Source: Channa striata (lineage: Eukaryota > Chordata > Actinopteri > Anabantiformes > Channidae). Taken from it: 64,000 nucleotides of DNA. A program made the position numbers and the translations under genes. The stretch is from assembly GCA_033026295.1 (NCBI GenBank), contig CM065187.1:20866388-20930387 (forward strand), written 5' to 3'. Below are positions 1-19,500 of this stretch, one piece after another. Every line of letters begins with the position of its first letter. The stretch's first letter is position 1. Under the pieces are notes generated by a model. That model had not been told where the DNA came from and ran no database searches. It was given only the letters and a program-made list of their open reading frames with translations.

Positions 1-823
1 TTTTAGGTTGTTTTTATATATATAAAAAAAATCTTACATTTCAAACTTTGTTGTGGGTGCCTGAAAAACAAGACAATTTATTTAACATTAGTCCAGTGCT
101 GGTGTCAAAGCCCCACTTCCCCACCAGACCTCCCCATTAAACTGTGTACAAGTGACGACTTTCTTACCAAGATACATGTATAGCCCAAAAACATTTACAA
201 CGGTTGAAAGGAACAAGCTGGTGCTTTCAATCAGTTCCATTAGTACAATAAGTCACAAAGAAAAATGCAACTTCTAATAAGCTTTAGTACCCTGGACCAC
301 TGGATATATTATAATACACATTTATATATAAAAGTGGCTAAGGATGCTATGATTAAGTTATCACTGCACCATGGCTTGTTTTTATTTGAACGCACAACTT
401 GAAAAGAAATTGTTGTCTCATATTTTACATAGAAATTGCTATTGTACGATTTTTTAAAACTATGTCTGATGTCGTGCAGAATGCTACACTTTTTTTTATT
501 CTTTTGCAGGTCTCCCATGTCTGGGAGATGTAGAGTAACAATGACAGGTTAGACTTCCAGAGACACATCCAAACACTACCTCATATATAGACCTGCTGTG
601 CATTAAGCTGGTCTTTAGACATAGCATTGTGGACTGGCCATAGCTGCAGAGGAAGAGGATGGACAGGCTGACAACACAGAGGATTTTTTTTTTTGTTTAA
701 GTATTTTTTTAAACAAACCAACCCCCCCCCGCAAACAAAACAAAAAAAAAAAATAAAAATTTGTTCCCGTGGGTAGTATGATGATCACAGGACGACTGGG
801 AAAAGGTGTGTTTGCTGAATTAT
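1..823 (-). other. set: set 3' untranslated region (extends to or past the window edge)
   Basis: This follows the set stop codon on the minus strand. Possible AATAAA poly(A) signals (TTTATT on plus) lie at 495-500, 381-386 and 77-82. A homopolymer-rich stretch occurs at 680-760. No coding potential is supported. The true 3' end cannot be placed and may lie outside the window. Confidence 0.6.
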
Positions 824-8197
<7,374 letters not shown>

Positions 8198-9543
8198 GGT
8201 TATAGTCTACCGAGACTCTTTTTATCAGATGTATATCCCAAGTGATTTAGAACTCTTCTTTGCAGAATAAAAGTTACTTCCACCTCACAGTGAGTGCGTG
8301 TGTTGAAACCCACGATACGGAGGAACGAGCGCAGATTAGCAAGCTTTCTGTGGCGCACGGTCACTGACTGAACATATTTACGGTGCTCTACTGGCCCCTA
8401 CTGTCTGGAGTGTGACGCTGCAATAGAACTATCAAATCTGTTGCCGACCAAGTGACAGCATCGTTTGCCTTTCCATACTAACGTGACAGCCAGAGGTGTA
8501 TTGGTGCTTACAATGTTAGGCACCTGTAGGTAGATACAATACAATACATACAAGGTACAACTATACATACAAACTAATATTAACGTTTTATGCAGAATAC
8601 ATGTAAACAACACATCTCTACTTGTCGAAAATAAGAATTTTAAATACACCTATATTTGTAATACAATTGACAATAGTAAAGCATTTTTAATAATAAGCTA
8701 TAGGAATATACACATTGACTGTAAAAAAAATTAAATAAAATTTAAAAAACTACATCATAAACTTAAAACACTGTGTGTGTGTACAAACTAATTTTTAGCA
8801 ATGTAATAACATCTCCAGTTCATAAAAAAACAGATGTCATGCATCATTTTGCCTAAAGCCGAAGAGGATCTATAGTATTTAATGTAAAAATACAAGCAGT
8901 ATAAAGCGTAGCTTTTTTTGGCCTTGCTATCACATGTCAGCCTCTGCGCATACAAGCCTCTCCGATCCATACGAAAACATTTAAACAGCAAAGAACTGCA
9001 CTGATTTTTGTAACTTTCAGGTGTACCTAACAACAAAGGTGTGTTTAGTTCTATTACACTTTGATTAAACAAAACGTAGATTGTAATCTTAAATTACAAA
9101 AGTTATGTTAATACCATAGAGTATTACTTCAATAAAAAATATTAGACATTTACTAAATGCACAAATATGAGAGCAGACATGAGCTGCGTCGATGCCTCAC
9201 CTGAGCAGGTGCATTGAATTGTCGAATGTGATTGGTTCCAACACGTCTCTGATATTATCGGCTGTTGTCATCTGATGACGTCGGCTTAGAGACTAGCTTC
9301 GCACATTCAAACTTCAAGTTACTTATTTCGTCGATAGAAATGCTGAACTCTGCTAAAAAGAACCTCTAATCAGCCAAAGCATAGACCTTTATACGCCGTG
9401 GTAAGTTTAATTCAGCTAGTTGGACCATTCCTACCGGACTCCTTTCGGCCCGCCTCTGACCCACAGCAGAAAGAAACTCTGTTGGCGGCCAGAGTGGACG
9501 TTGACGCTTTGTGGATGTCCAGCAGGGACAGCTAACAGCAACT
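8198..9543. promoter_or_regulatory. shared upstream region of the divergent set and pkn3 genes
   Basis: The set ATG (8197, minus) and the pkn3 ATG (9544, plus) are head to head 1,346 bp apart. On the pkn3 side an inverted CCAAT box (ATTGG, 9231-9235) is followed by TGACGTCG (9276-9283), one base from a consensus CRE. A possible non-coding first exon of pkn3 could end at a GTAAGT donor near 9402. No TATA box stands out on either side. The middle (8500-9150) is AT-rich with nothing recognisable. Promoter activity is inferred from position and motifs. Confidence 0.55.
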
Positions 9544-10493
9544 ATGTCAAGTTTAACACTTCAGGTAAATGCAATGTAAATTCATTCCTTACATATAGTT
9601 TAGTTGTCATGGGGAGTTTTGTGTCACCGATACCCCAACTGATATTCGAAGTTCAGCTTACCTAAAGAATGCTTGTAAGTTTTTACTTTGCCAGAACCCA
9701 CTGGATTTTCCTGTTTGTCTCGTTTTCTTCACCTCTTCCTTCGTGGTAGCCAAAAAACGCTGTGCCAGGCTATGAAGTTTAACTTTAATGCTAATTATTT
9801 AAGCGACTGTGGCTTGTTAAAGATGCCAAGAGTTAAGCTACTTTTCCGGCATGCCTTAAACCTTCCAACAGTGCTGAAGTGAGTTCATGTTTAAGCGTGC
9901 ACCTGGTTTCAAGTCAAGCTAACCTAAAAATTAGTTAGCGTTTTTTTTCCCTTATTTTGTTCAGGACAACCCAAACCCTTTGTCTGGATGAAGGAAGAGC
10001 AACTACCGTAAAGAGAGTTTTAGCGTATGATTAGAGGCATCTGCTTTAAAATGATGTTTTGTTAGTTTGTTCATTTTTAGTATATAATAACATGGGGAAT
10101 AGAATTTAGTATATTTAAAATGGGGAAACTAAAAGAATGGGTTGCATCAATTGGTTAAATTGATTATATTCATTTTAAATGTAGTTATTTTAGCGGACTC
10201 TACTTCCTGGGTATACTTGTTTTGATTAGCAGCAGAAGGTGTGTCTGTTGGGTAGTAATGCAGAGGAAAATGTAATACCGGGAAATGCACACAAAAGAGA
10301 GGCGACACTATAGCTGTTTGCTATAGCAAAGCAATTTAATACTAGCAAAAGCAGTAATAAAGTATTTAGTGTAGGATACCCTTTGGGTTAGGACTAGGAC
10401 TCAACTAAAACGTGTGTGTATTTGGAAAAGGAAAAAAAAAACACATACATACATACATACATACATACATACATACACACACATATATATGTA

Positions 10494-10545
<52 letters not shown>

Positions 10546-13500
10546 AAAATGAATTAATATTCAAAGGGAACATTCACAGCTCTCTACAACAATTTTATTT
10601 TACTCTTGCAGTGACATAGCCCATTTTTTTGATTAGTCTTAAATTTTCAAAAATTTCTTGTGTCAATAACAACAACAATAATAATAACAACAACAACAAC
10701 AACAATAATAATAATAATAATAATAATATAATAGCCTTTTGTGTCCAAAACATTATGAATGAAGTGGAATAGACTGAAGAGAATATACATTTATAACGTG
10801 TATATATTCAGGATTAAAGTTAGAGGAGCAACAAATTTGTGTCAGGGCATCACCAGGGCAGAAAATCACCGTCTGTTGTCCATGGGTATGAGGTATTGAG
10901 CAGTCATTGCAAAGTACCTTGCTGGCCTAATGAAACTAAGGCTAAAATGTCTATATATGGAAAAAGGGCACTACAAAAACACCACCACAGGAGCATCATT
11001 TGTTTGCTTGGGATCCTGAATAGCTTCATCATTTAGGCGAAAACAAAATCTTTGACATAATGTGTGAGTGGCAGTCAGCTGAAGTTGGATGTAGCAGCAG
11101 CATAATAAATTAAAACTACTATAGAATGACTCCACCCAATAATCCTGCTTTTGGCTATTATACTGTGTTAGTAGTTACTCGTGATCCAAATAACTGGCTG
11201 CAACACTTTTTCTTAGATATTTTTTCGTTCACTGTGTAACAATTGTAACTACCTAACTTAACTAATGGACTGTTTTTTTTTAAACATATACAGATGAAAT
11301 CTCTAATAGTGACAAAACTATTTCAACCACAATGTATGTATCATGTATATTTTTTTTATTCTAACAATATACAGCTGCTACACCTGCACCTCTACATGTA
11401 TATTCTGTGTCTTATGTGAAAATCTGCTGTAGTAGGAAGCTAAACAAACAGTAATCCACAATGGGGATTTGTTGTTTATAAACTGTTGGTATGACTGTAA
11501 CAAATTCGTATTTTGTTTCTATTTTTTGCCTATATCAACTTTTAGAAGATTGGCTGTCCTTTGTATTGTTGATCGTTCCCTCCCAATAATAGTGTTTACT
11601 TTTCTAGTTTTTGAACGTGAACTACTGCTACTTCTACTTCTATTTAGAATTTAGTTGTCCAAATTTATATTTATTCTTATTGCTAAAATTCCATAGGTGA
11701 AACTGTCAAACCCTACCCTTTTTAAAGAAATGCTATACAGCAATGGTCAGATATTAAAGCTGATGTGGTGTTTTTTTCAGAGTGGTAACCTGAAGGATCT
11801 GGATGAAGGGGATATTCTTGACCCAGAGTTTCAGCAACGTTTAGAAGATGCTCGTACCCAGCTAAGACAGGAAATCCAGCGAGAGCTGAAGATCAAGGAA
11901 GCAGCAGAAAGGCTGCGGCGGGCCGTCACCAATCGCAGGAGTGCAGCTGATGTTGAAGGCCAACTCAAGGCCTCAAGCCGCAAGCTGGACAAGTTACACT
12001 GGGAACTGCAGGAGCTTAATGCTAGGTCTATGGCCTCAGAGAAAGACAGCAACGCAGGTCATTAAAAGTGAAAATGTGCTGGAAAGCTTTTTCTGATAAA
12101 ATGGCAACTTCTTTAAATTGAAGGGCCTAATTTGCAGAGAAATACTTTAACAAAAATCATGAGAAGAAATATTAAGTTTTTCCTTCTGGTCTAACAGGTA
12201 GTCATTCCCTGGGTAGTGTCCACAGCATTGAAGCGTTCACTGATGGTCTGATGGTACTTTATTTTCCATAAATAAAATCAAAGTAGGAGCTATAGAAAGT
12301 AAATAGACAAAACTACAAATTAAAAACCCTATCGGACCTAAAATACGTCGTATATCAGACTTACTTGGCAAATTTAAACACAGAAATTTTAATGCTTTGA
12401 AGCAATATATAAATTACATTTTTATATCCAAACCAGCTTTGTTACCAAATTCAACTGGAGCTAAACACAAAAAAATGCTGTCCATAATTGTGTTTTGCCT
12501 CTTCGTTACATCTTCTTCTGTTAACCTTTATTGTGTTCTCTTAAGTTCGTTTTTTTCCCCCTATTTCGGCTATCCTTTCAAGATAAGATGCTTTCATTTT
12601 ACAGGAAGTAAAAAAATATATATTAAAAGGTTTGAACTTTTGAACTAACACTGACATTTTACCAGATTTCAGATTGCATCTTGAAAACTGAGCAGTTTTG
12701 AGGATATTCATATTCTTGGCAGAAAAACGCTCACTTTTGTAATCTCTAATTTCTACTGAATAACCATACGTAACCTGAATTTACCCAACATTACAGTGTG
12801 CAAATTAAGCCTATGCTAGGGGGCCTGTTGGTAGAGCATTGGGTTGAGGTGGAGATGGCTGAGGGAAAAATAACTCTACAGCATGATGTGTGGATCATGG
12901 TGTTAAACCACTATGATCCACTGTAGGAATGGTATCGTCGAGAGATGAGCGCCACCGTTTAGAATTCAGGCCAAACTGTTAAATCTTGGTTTCAGCAGAC
13001 AAGAGAATTTTTTCTTGCTGAATACTTATGCCAATTCGATATTGCAGTTTTTCCATTTTAATAAATTAAAATAAGTTAGTTTTTACTTTTGTCTGTATGA
13101 GGTACTGAGTGTAGATTGAGGGGGAAAAATATTTAAAAAATAGTATCAGGCTGCAATGCAACAAAATTGGGGGAAACCAGGGAAGGGGTATGAAAACTTC
13201 CTAAATGCACTTTAAGAGCCTACAATAAATGGGGGTTTGTTTATGAAATTTATTTTAATTTCTGAATGATTAACGTCATTAACTAATGGTAACCAGCCAA
13301 AAATTAAAATAAATTTCATACAGCCAGTTGAATTGAATCTCAAAGTCTCCACTTTGCTCATATCTTGAGTGTTTAATTTCAGATTCGTTGTGGTGGTATA
13401 CTGAGGCCAAATGCCAAAATATCTATCATTGTTCCAATATTTATGAACCTAACTGCATATTTTACTTTCAATGGCTCACAGCTAGTCAGTCTATGTCTTG

Positions 13501-16500
13501 GTAAAACAGTAAATTATACCTGAAATATTTATTAAATTAGTACCAGCAAAGAGTTTACTGCTTTATTAAGATTTTCCAAAGATTGTTTTTGTTTTTATTT
13601 ATTTATTTATTTATTTTTACTAATTGAACCTTTTGTTGTTGAGCTCATGACTTAGGCTACATTACTATTAATACCTCTAGGTAGGTAGGTGAAAGTGTCA
13701 TCAACCAAAACTCCAGGTTCAGCAGTAGTTTCTTGTTCTGCATTTGTTTTCTTACATATTAATGAATGAATCACATAAATCACATAAACCCCATGAATCA
13801 CATAAAATGCACCATGGCTCTCGTGTATTCTTAGTCATACTCTGTCATTGCACCAAAACTAAACTTACCCCATGGTGGTAATTTGGAGAGTTGGGTGTAT
13901 ATCTCCACTACTAAAACCTCTAAATAAATTATAATTAAACAGTGAAGAACATGTGTTCTCAAAATGCCAAGTACATAAAGGTTTGTCCCATTGTTAATTA
14001 CTACTGTAAACAAAACTTTTTAACCCTTAAGGTATTTAGGCAAAATTTACAAACTTTTCAGCTGTTAAAAAAAAAAAAAAAAAATCTCAGAAGTAGCTTA
14101 AAATAACCACCAAACAGAAAGTGCAACTTTTTAGGAGTCAAAAACTTGCAATTTTGACCCAGTTATTGAGCTCCTTTATGACCAGTGTGGAGGAACATTA
14201 CTTTTTAAAGTAACTAATTACATTGCAGGTAATGTCAGTAAAAGTAATCAGTTACTTTGCAGCATTAAGCATTTTGAGATAAGTAACTAGAGTACTTTTC
14301 AATTGTCAAAAATGCTATACCCTGACACGTTACACCATCTACACTCCTTGATTGTACAGCCTTACATTTAAAAAAGTGGCAGCCTAATACGTAGGCCTAA
14401 ATCACATACCTGAACACAAACACAGACATCACTTTTAAACTTTTAAACACGTAGATACAGTAAATGACAAGTGCATATGCTCTGTGTATTACTCCAGCAT
14501 GCAGCCAGTGCTGCCAAAACAACAAATTCGTGCAGATTTGTTATTGCGACAAAAAGTACAAAAGTTGGTAGTTTAAAAGTAAAAGATTAGATGTTTGAAA
14601 ATGGAACTAAATAATCCCAAAAATAATTACTTAACATGTTAGATTACTCGTTACATCAAAAAATCTGAGTGCTCTAACTATGTAAAGCGTTACAAAGCAT
14701 CTTCAGTACTTCAGTATCAGCCTACTTTAAATCCTACTTGATGTTTTTTGAGGTTCAAGTCAGGGGACTGTGACAGTCTCTGTAGTATCTTCCAGGCCAT
14801 GTGCTGTAACCAAAATTTTGGTAGAATTTAAGTTATGCTTGGGATTTTTTTTGGGTGAAACCGAGCCTTACTGGGCAACTAAATCACCAAATCTTGCTGG
14901 AGGTCTTTTGCAGTCACTCAAGGGGTTTTTCTTTACCATTAATCTGGTTGCAGCCCTTGACAGCTTCCTGTTTCTGAAATGTCCAGGTATTATGACCACT
15001 GTTCTGTGGTGTGGCAATGATTTATTTTTATTTTTTTTACTTTTTTGATAATTTTTTTTTGACTTAGCCATATTTTTTACATGCAATCAAACATGACACC
15101 CAATAATTGCCTTGACAATCAGGTTTTTAATGTTTTCTATCTCAACCAAGCCTGGTGCAATCAGTGAAGACCTTGATTAGTTGCATCAGGTGTGCTTAAG
15201 AGAATATTGGATTTGCAAATGTATGGTCTTATAAGGAATTATTTTTAATTAAAAACAACTTTATTCATATAGCATAAATTCACAACAGTCATGTCAAGGC
15301 ACTTTACATAAAGTCAAGACTATAAACATGTGGACAAAACTCAACAAATCCCCCCTTGAGCAGCTATAGGCAACAGTGGAGAGGGAAAAACTTCCTTTAA
15401 CGGAAGAAATCTCCAGCAAAACCAGGGTCGGCGGCCATCTGCCTTGACCGGTTGGGGTGAGTGGAAAGAGGAGCGGAAGCAAACAGCAAAAAATGGGCAG
15501 GTTGGTAGGACCAGTAGCTGCGCATTGGAAGACACACAGCTCCAAAGCCACGGACACCTGAAGACAGGGACAGACTGGGAAAATAGGTATAGAATGATTT
15601 GGGGCTGGAGTAATCATTAAACTTGCCATTTGTGTTGACTTTGGAGAAACCACATGTAGCACCAGTTGTGTTGAGCTATCTAAATGGATTTGAGCATTGC
15701 AAATACTTGAACATTTGTAAATTTTGCCAAAACCCCTCATTTGCGGTGGTTGTTGAATTGTTAAATCAATCAAATTTGTATTGCATTTGTATGTGTTCAG
15801 ATAAATTGCCTCTTTTCTTTGGATTATTGTGTTTGTGACAGATAAAATTTGGAAGATATAGTCAGATTATATATGGAAATATACATTGCTACCACATAAT
15901 TGTACAGAATTGCAGAATCATGTCTGGTCACAAATGTGGGGCAATTATACAGCATATTTAAAAGAGTAGATTCAGTCAGTCATTTAACTCTCAATGGATC
16001 ACCTCTGAAAAGTAGAGGAACTGTTTCTCAACATAAGATATTCATAGCTCCTAATGTTATTTTTATGCAGGAAGCTTGGAAGAAGACAACCAGTCAGCAG
16101 AGTCATGTCACTGGGACGATGTCAGATCACCACTGGCCAGTCGAGTTCAAACCCTAAAGAAACAGCTCACCATGGAGATCAAAGTCAAACAGGGTGCTGA
16201 GAACATGATCCAGACTTACACAAACAGTTCAGTGAAGGTATTGTTTTATAGGGCCCAGATTTCACATACCACAACTTGCCTTAGCATTTACTGGGGTTAG
16301 CTAACCCTAACCCTTAGCATTTACTGGGTTTTGATGTAAAATGTCCTACTTCAAATGCAGCTAATTACTTCACTTATTTCTGATTGGAAATTAATGTCAG
16401 CCCTTCTACCCCACTTCACTCATAACTTTGCTTAAAGATGTCAGCCACCGTAAATTGGGCTACTGTTGTTCACAAGAGGAGAGGAGGAAGGCATGTTCAT

Positions 16501-19500
16501 AACGAGACAGAAGAGGAAAGCCATGAGGAAAGCCATGAATGTAGCGAGAGTAGGGAGTTTGAATGTTGGGACTATGATTATGAGGGAAGCATAGAGAGTT
16601 GGTTGACATAAACAAAGAAGGAAGGTGGATATACTGTGTGTCCAGCAGTTTGTGTGGTTGAAATTTGAGAGAGGAGCTGCGGTATTGTATGAGGACATCT
16701 GGAGTGGCAGAGATGTATATGTAGAGTGGTGCAGTACATGCAGTAAGAGTGCTGTAAAACAGAGGTGATCGAAAAGTGTTCTTTAAAATTTTTTGAGCAG
16801 TGTACTACTCAGCGATCCACTTCATATCAGGGGCTACATTTAGTAGTCACCACTACAGCTTGCGTTCATCAATGTCTTGGCCTTTACTTCACACCTGTGA
16901 GACAGTCCCGCTGGTTTCTGCTTATTTATGAAATCCGTTTATGCTCACTTCTCAAGAATCACAACGCTAGCCGTAGTCTTGGTACCAGTATTTTAATTAA
17001 CCTCCATATTCTAAAAGCCTTTACATCTCTAACGTCTACATACATTTTCAGTTTTCTGCAGCAAATGACTGGAAATTTTGCAATAAACTCTTAGCTCAGC
17101 ATTTTTATCCCACTCTTTATTAAGAATCTAAAAGAGTACTTCAAGATCGTTGCACTTATTTTTAACTGTCCACTTTTTAACGTACAACACTGCATACATA
17201 CTGCACTGTCATTATGAATGTTTATATTAGTTTGATTTGTCTATAGGTCTTGTTTTAAATCATTGTTTTGTATTAGTAATGCTCCCTCTTGGCCAGGTCA
17301 TTATTGTAATTGAGAATTGGTTCACAATTAACTCACCTGGTTAAAGAGCATTAATGAGAATGAAAGGTTCAAAGTGTTCAAGACTGGTCAGACCAGCGAT
17401 GTTGTATGGCTTAGAGACAGTGTCACAGTGACAACAAGTAAATTTATATAGCGGCAATTTACAACAAAGTCATCTCAAGGCACTTTACATACTAAAGTCA
17501 AGACTATACAGACAATATATGTATTATTGTTCTTAGTAATCTAGTACCCAAACAAAAGACACACTTCTTGTGCGCAGGTACTGTTAAAGTGTGATTTAAA
17601 CATTAAATAGGCCTATGTGCTCTAAAATACTGCAAATACTGTAAAATAAAATTCACTGATAACTTCAGAAGGAGTCTGTGTTTTAGTTATGTAATGAAAT
17701 TAAATACATGATAAGTATAAACCCTGTGGTGATCTTGACTTTTCCATTTTATTCTCCAGGACAGGAAGATGCTGTCAACAGCGCAGCAGATGTTGCAGGA
17801 CAGCCGAACAAAGATTGAGCTGCTGCGTATGCAGATTATCAAAGTCAGTCAAGCCAGAAATGGGGAACGAGACAATACACATGGTAAATTTTTCTACACA
17901 TACATTGAGTACATACATACATACGACACTGAACCCAAAGTTGCGGTCAGGTGAGCACCTTGCATGGAGAGCAGTCACCATCGGTGTGTGAATGCGTGAA
18001 AGACAAGCAACATTGTAAAGTGCTAAGTGGCCATCTACAAAGCGTAACGAAAAACCCTTCGAATCATTAATTTAATACTCAGTGCAACAAATTGTTACTG
18101 TAAGAAAATATAACAAGGACCAATTATGTGTTACCAAGGTTCTTGCCTTGGTAACACATAATTATGGTTCATACTACAATAATACCATAATAATACTAAA
18201 AGGAATATAGGTTCATATAGGAAAAACATAACAATTATGACGATGATAATGAAATGTGAAATGTGTTTATTTTTAAAACCTGTTACTGATGCCTGAGTCT
18301 GCCACCTGCCTTCAGGTCACCCTATAGAGATGATCAGTTCTCTGGAGCTTCGGGTGGCTGAACTCATGCACCACATGAAAATTGAGTTGGCTGTAGCAGA
18401 GGGTGCTAAAAATGTGGTGAAGCAGCTGAGTGGCCGTAAGATACAGGACCGGCGCATTCTTGCAGAGGTTGGTACTAGCCGGACTTTTCTTTATCTACAC
18501 CAGCTTTTTATCGTTTTTGTTGACAGTACGTAAATCTGCCTCCTGTACATCAGATTATTTATATATAATATTATTTGGGTGGATTGTTAGCTGAAACTGT
18601 ATTTTTTGCTAAAGAGGCACCGTATTAAGCGTCCAAATATTTAGCTCAGTTTTTCCTTTAATGTCATGTTGCATTTTATGTATTACATTAAACAGTGCCA
18701 AAGGATCATATCATGACAGGTAATTTATTAGGAAAATAAAATAATAATATTTTCTTAAAAACTGAATAAGCTCTTAATCAGTCGGTAAATCTACATAGGC
18801 ATGAATTATGAGCACACAATAGATGGCTCAGTTGGTAAAACAGTCATCCTTGGACCACAAGGTCAGTGGCTTGATCCCGAGTCCTTTCCTGCTACGTGTC
18901 CTTGGGGAAACGCACTTAATCCCAAGTTGCTCCCTGTGGCTCAGGTGAGCACCTTGCATGGTAGCCAAACGTGTGTGTGCATGGGTGAATGGGAAGCATT
19001 GTACAGCCCTTTGAATAAGAGCACCATACAGTATAAGATAGATAAGATAGGACTTTATTTAATCCACAGTGGGAAAATTCTTGTTATTCTGGAACAATAG
19101 GAACAGAGAACAAAGAACCTACACAAAACAATGAACACTTCTGTTTAACTTAAACAAAATAAAAGAAAAACAATATTAACTTAATTTAATCCTTAAATTA
19201 GCAATACCTTGTTTGCACAGTTAATACAGTTGTTTTATAAGTGGCTTTTACAATACAAAAAAGAGTTCTTCACATAGATTGTTATATCAAGGTGACGATT
19301 ATTACTGGATTTCTCAACATTCTTGCTTGTCCTTCAGGCTCAGGCACGAATGCAGGAGTCATCCCAGAAGGCAGATTTGTTACGTTTCTCTCTGGAGAGA
19401 CGTCTAGATGAGTTGCCACAGGACCATCCCAAGCATGTTGTTATTAAAGAGGAGCTAATGATGCTTTCCAAAGGCACACCAAAAAAGCACTATGGCACTC

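Noticed and set aside
12820..12870. tRNA-like head (GTTGGTAGAGCATTGGGTTG)
   Set aside because: Only an A-box-like word is present; no B-box at the right distance, so not called a SINE.
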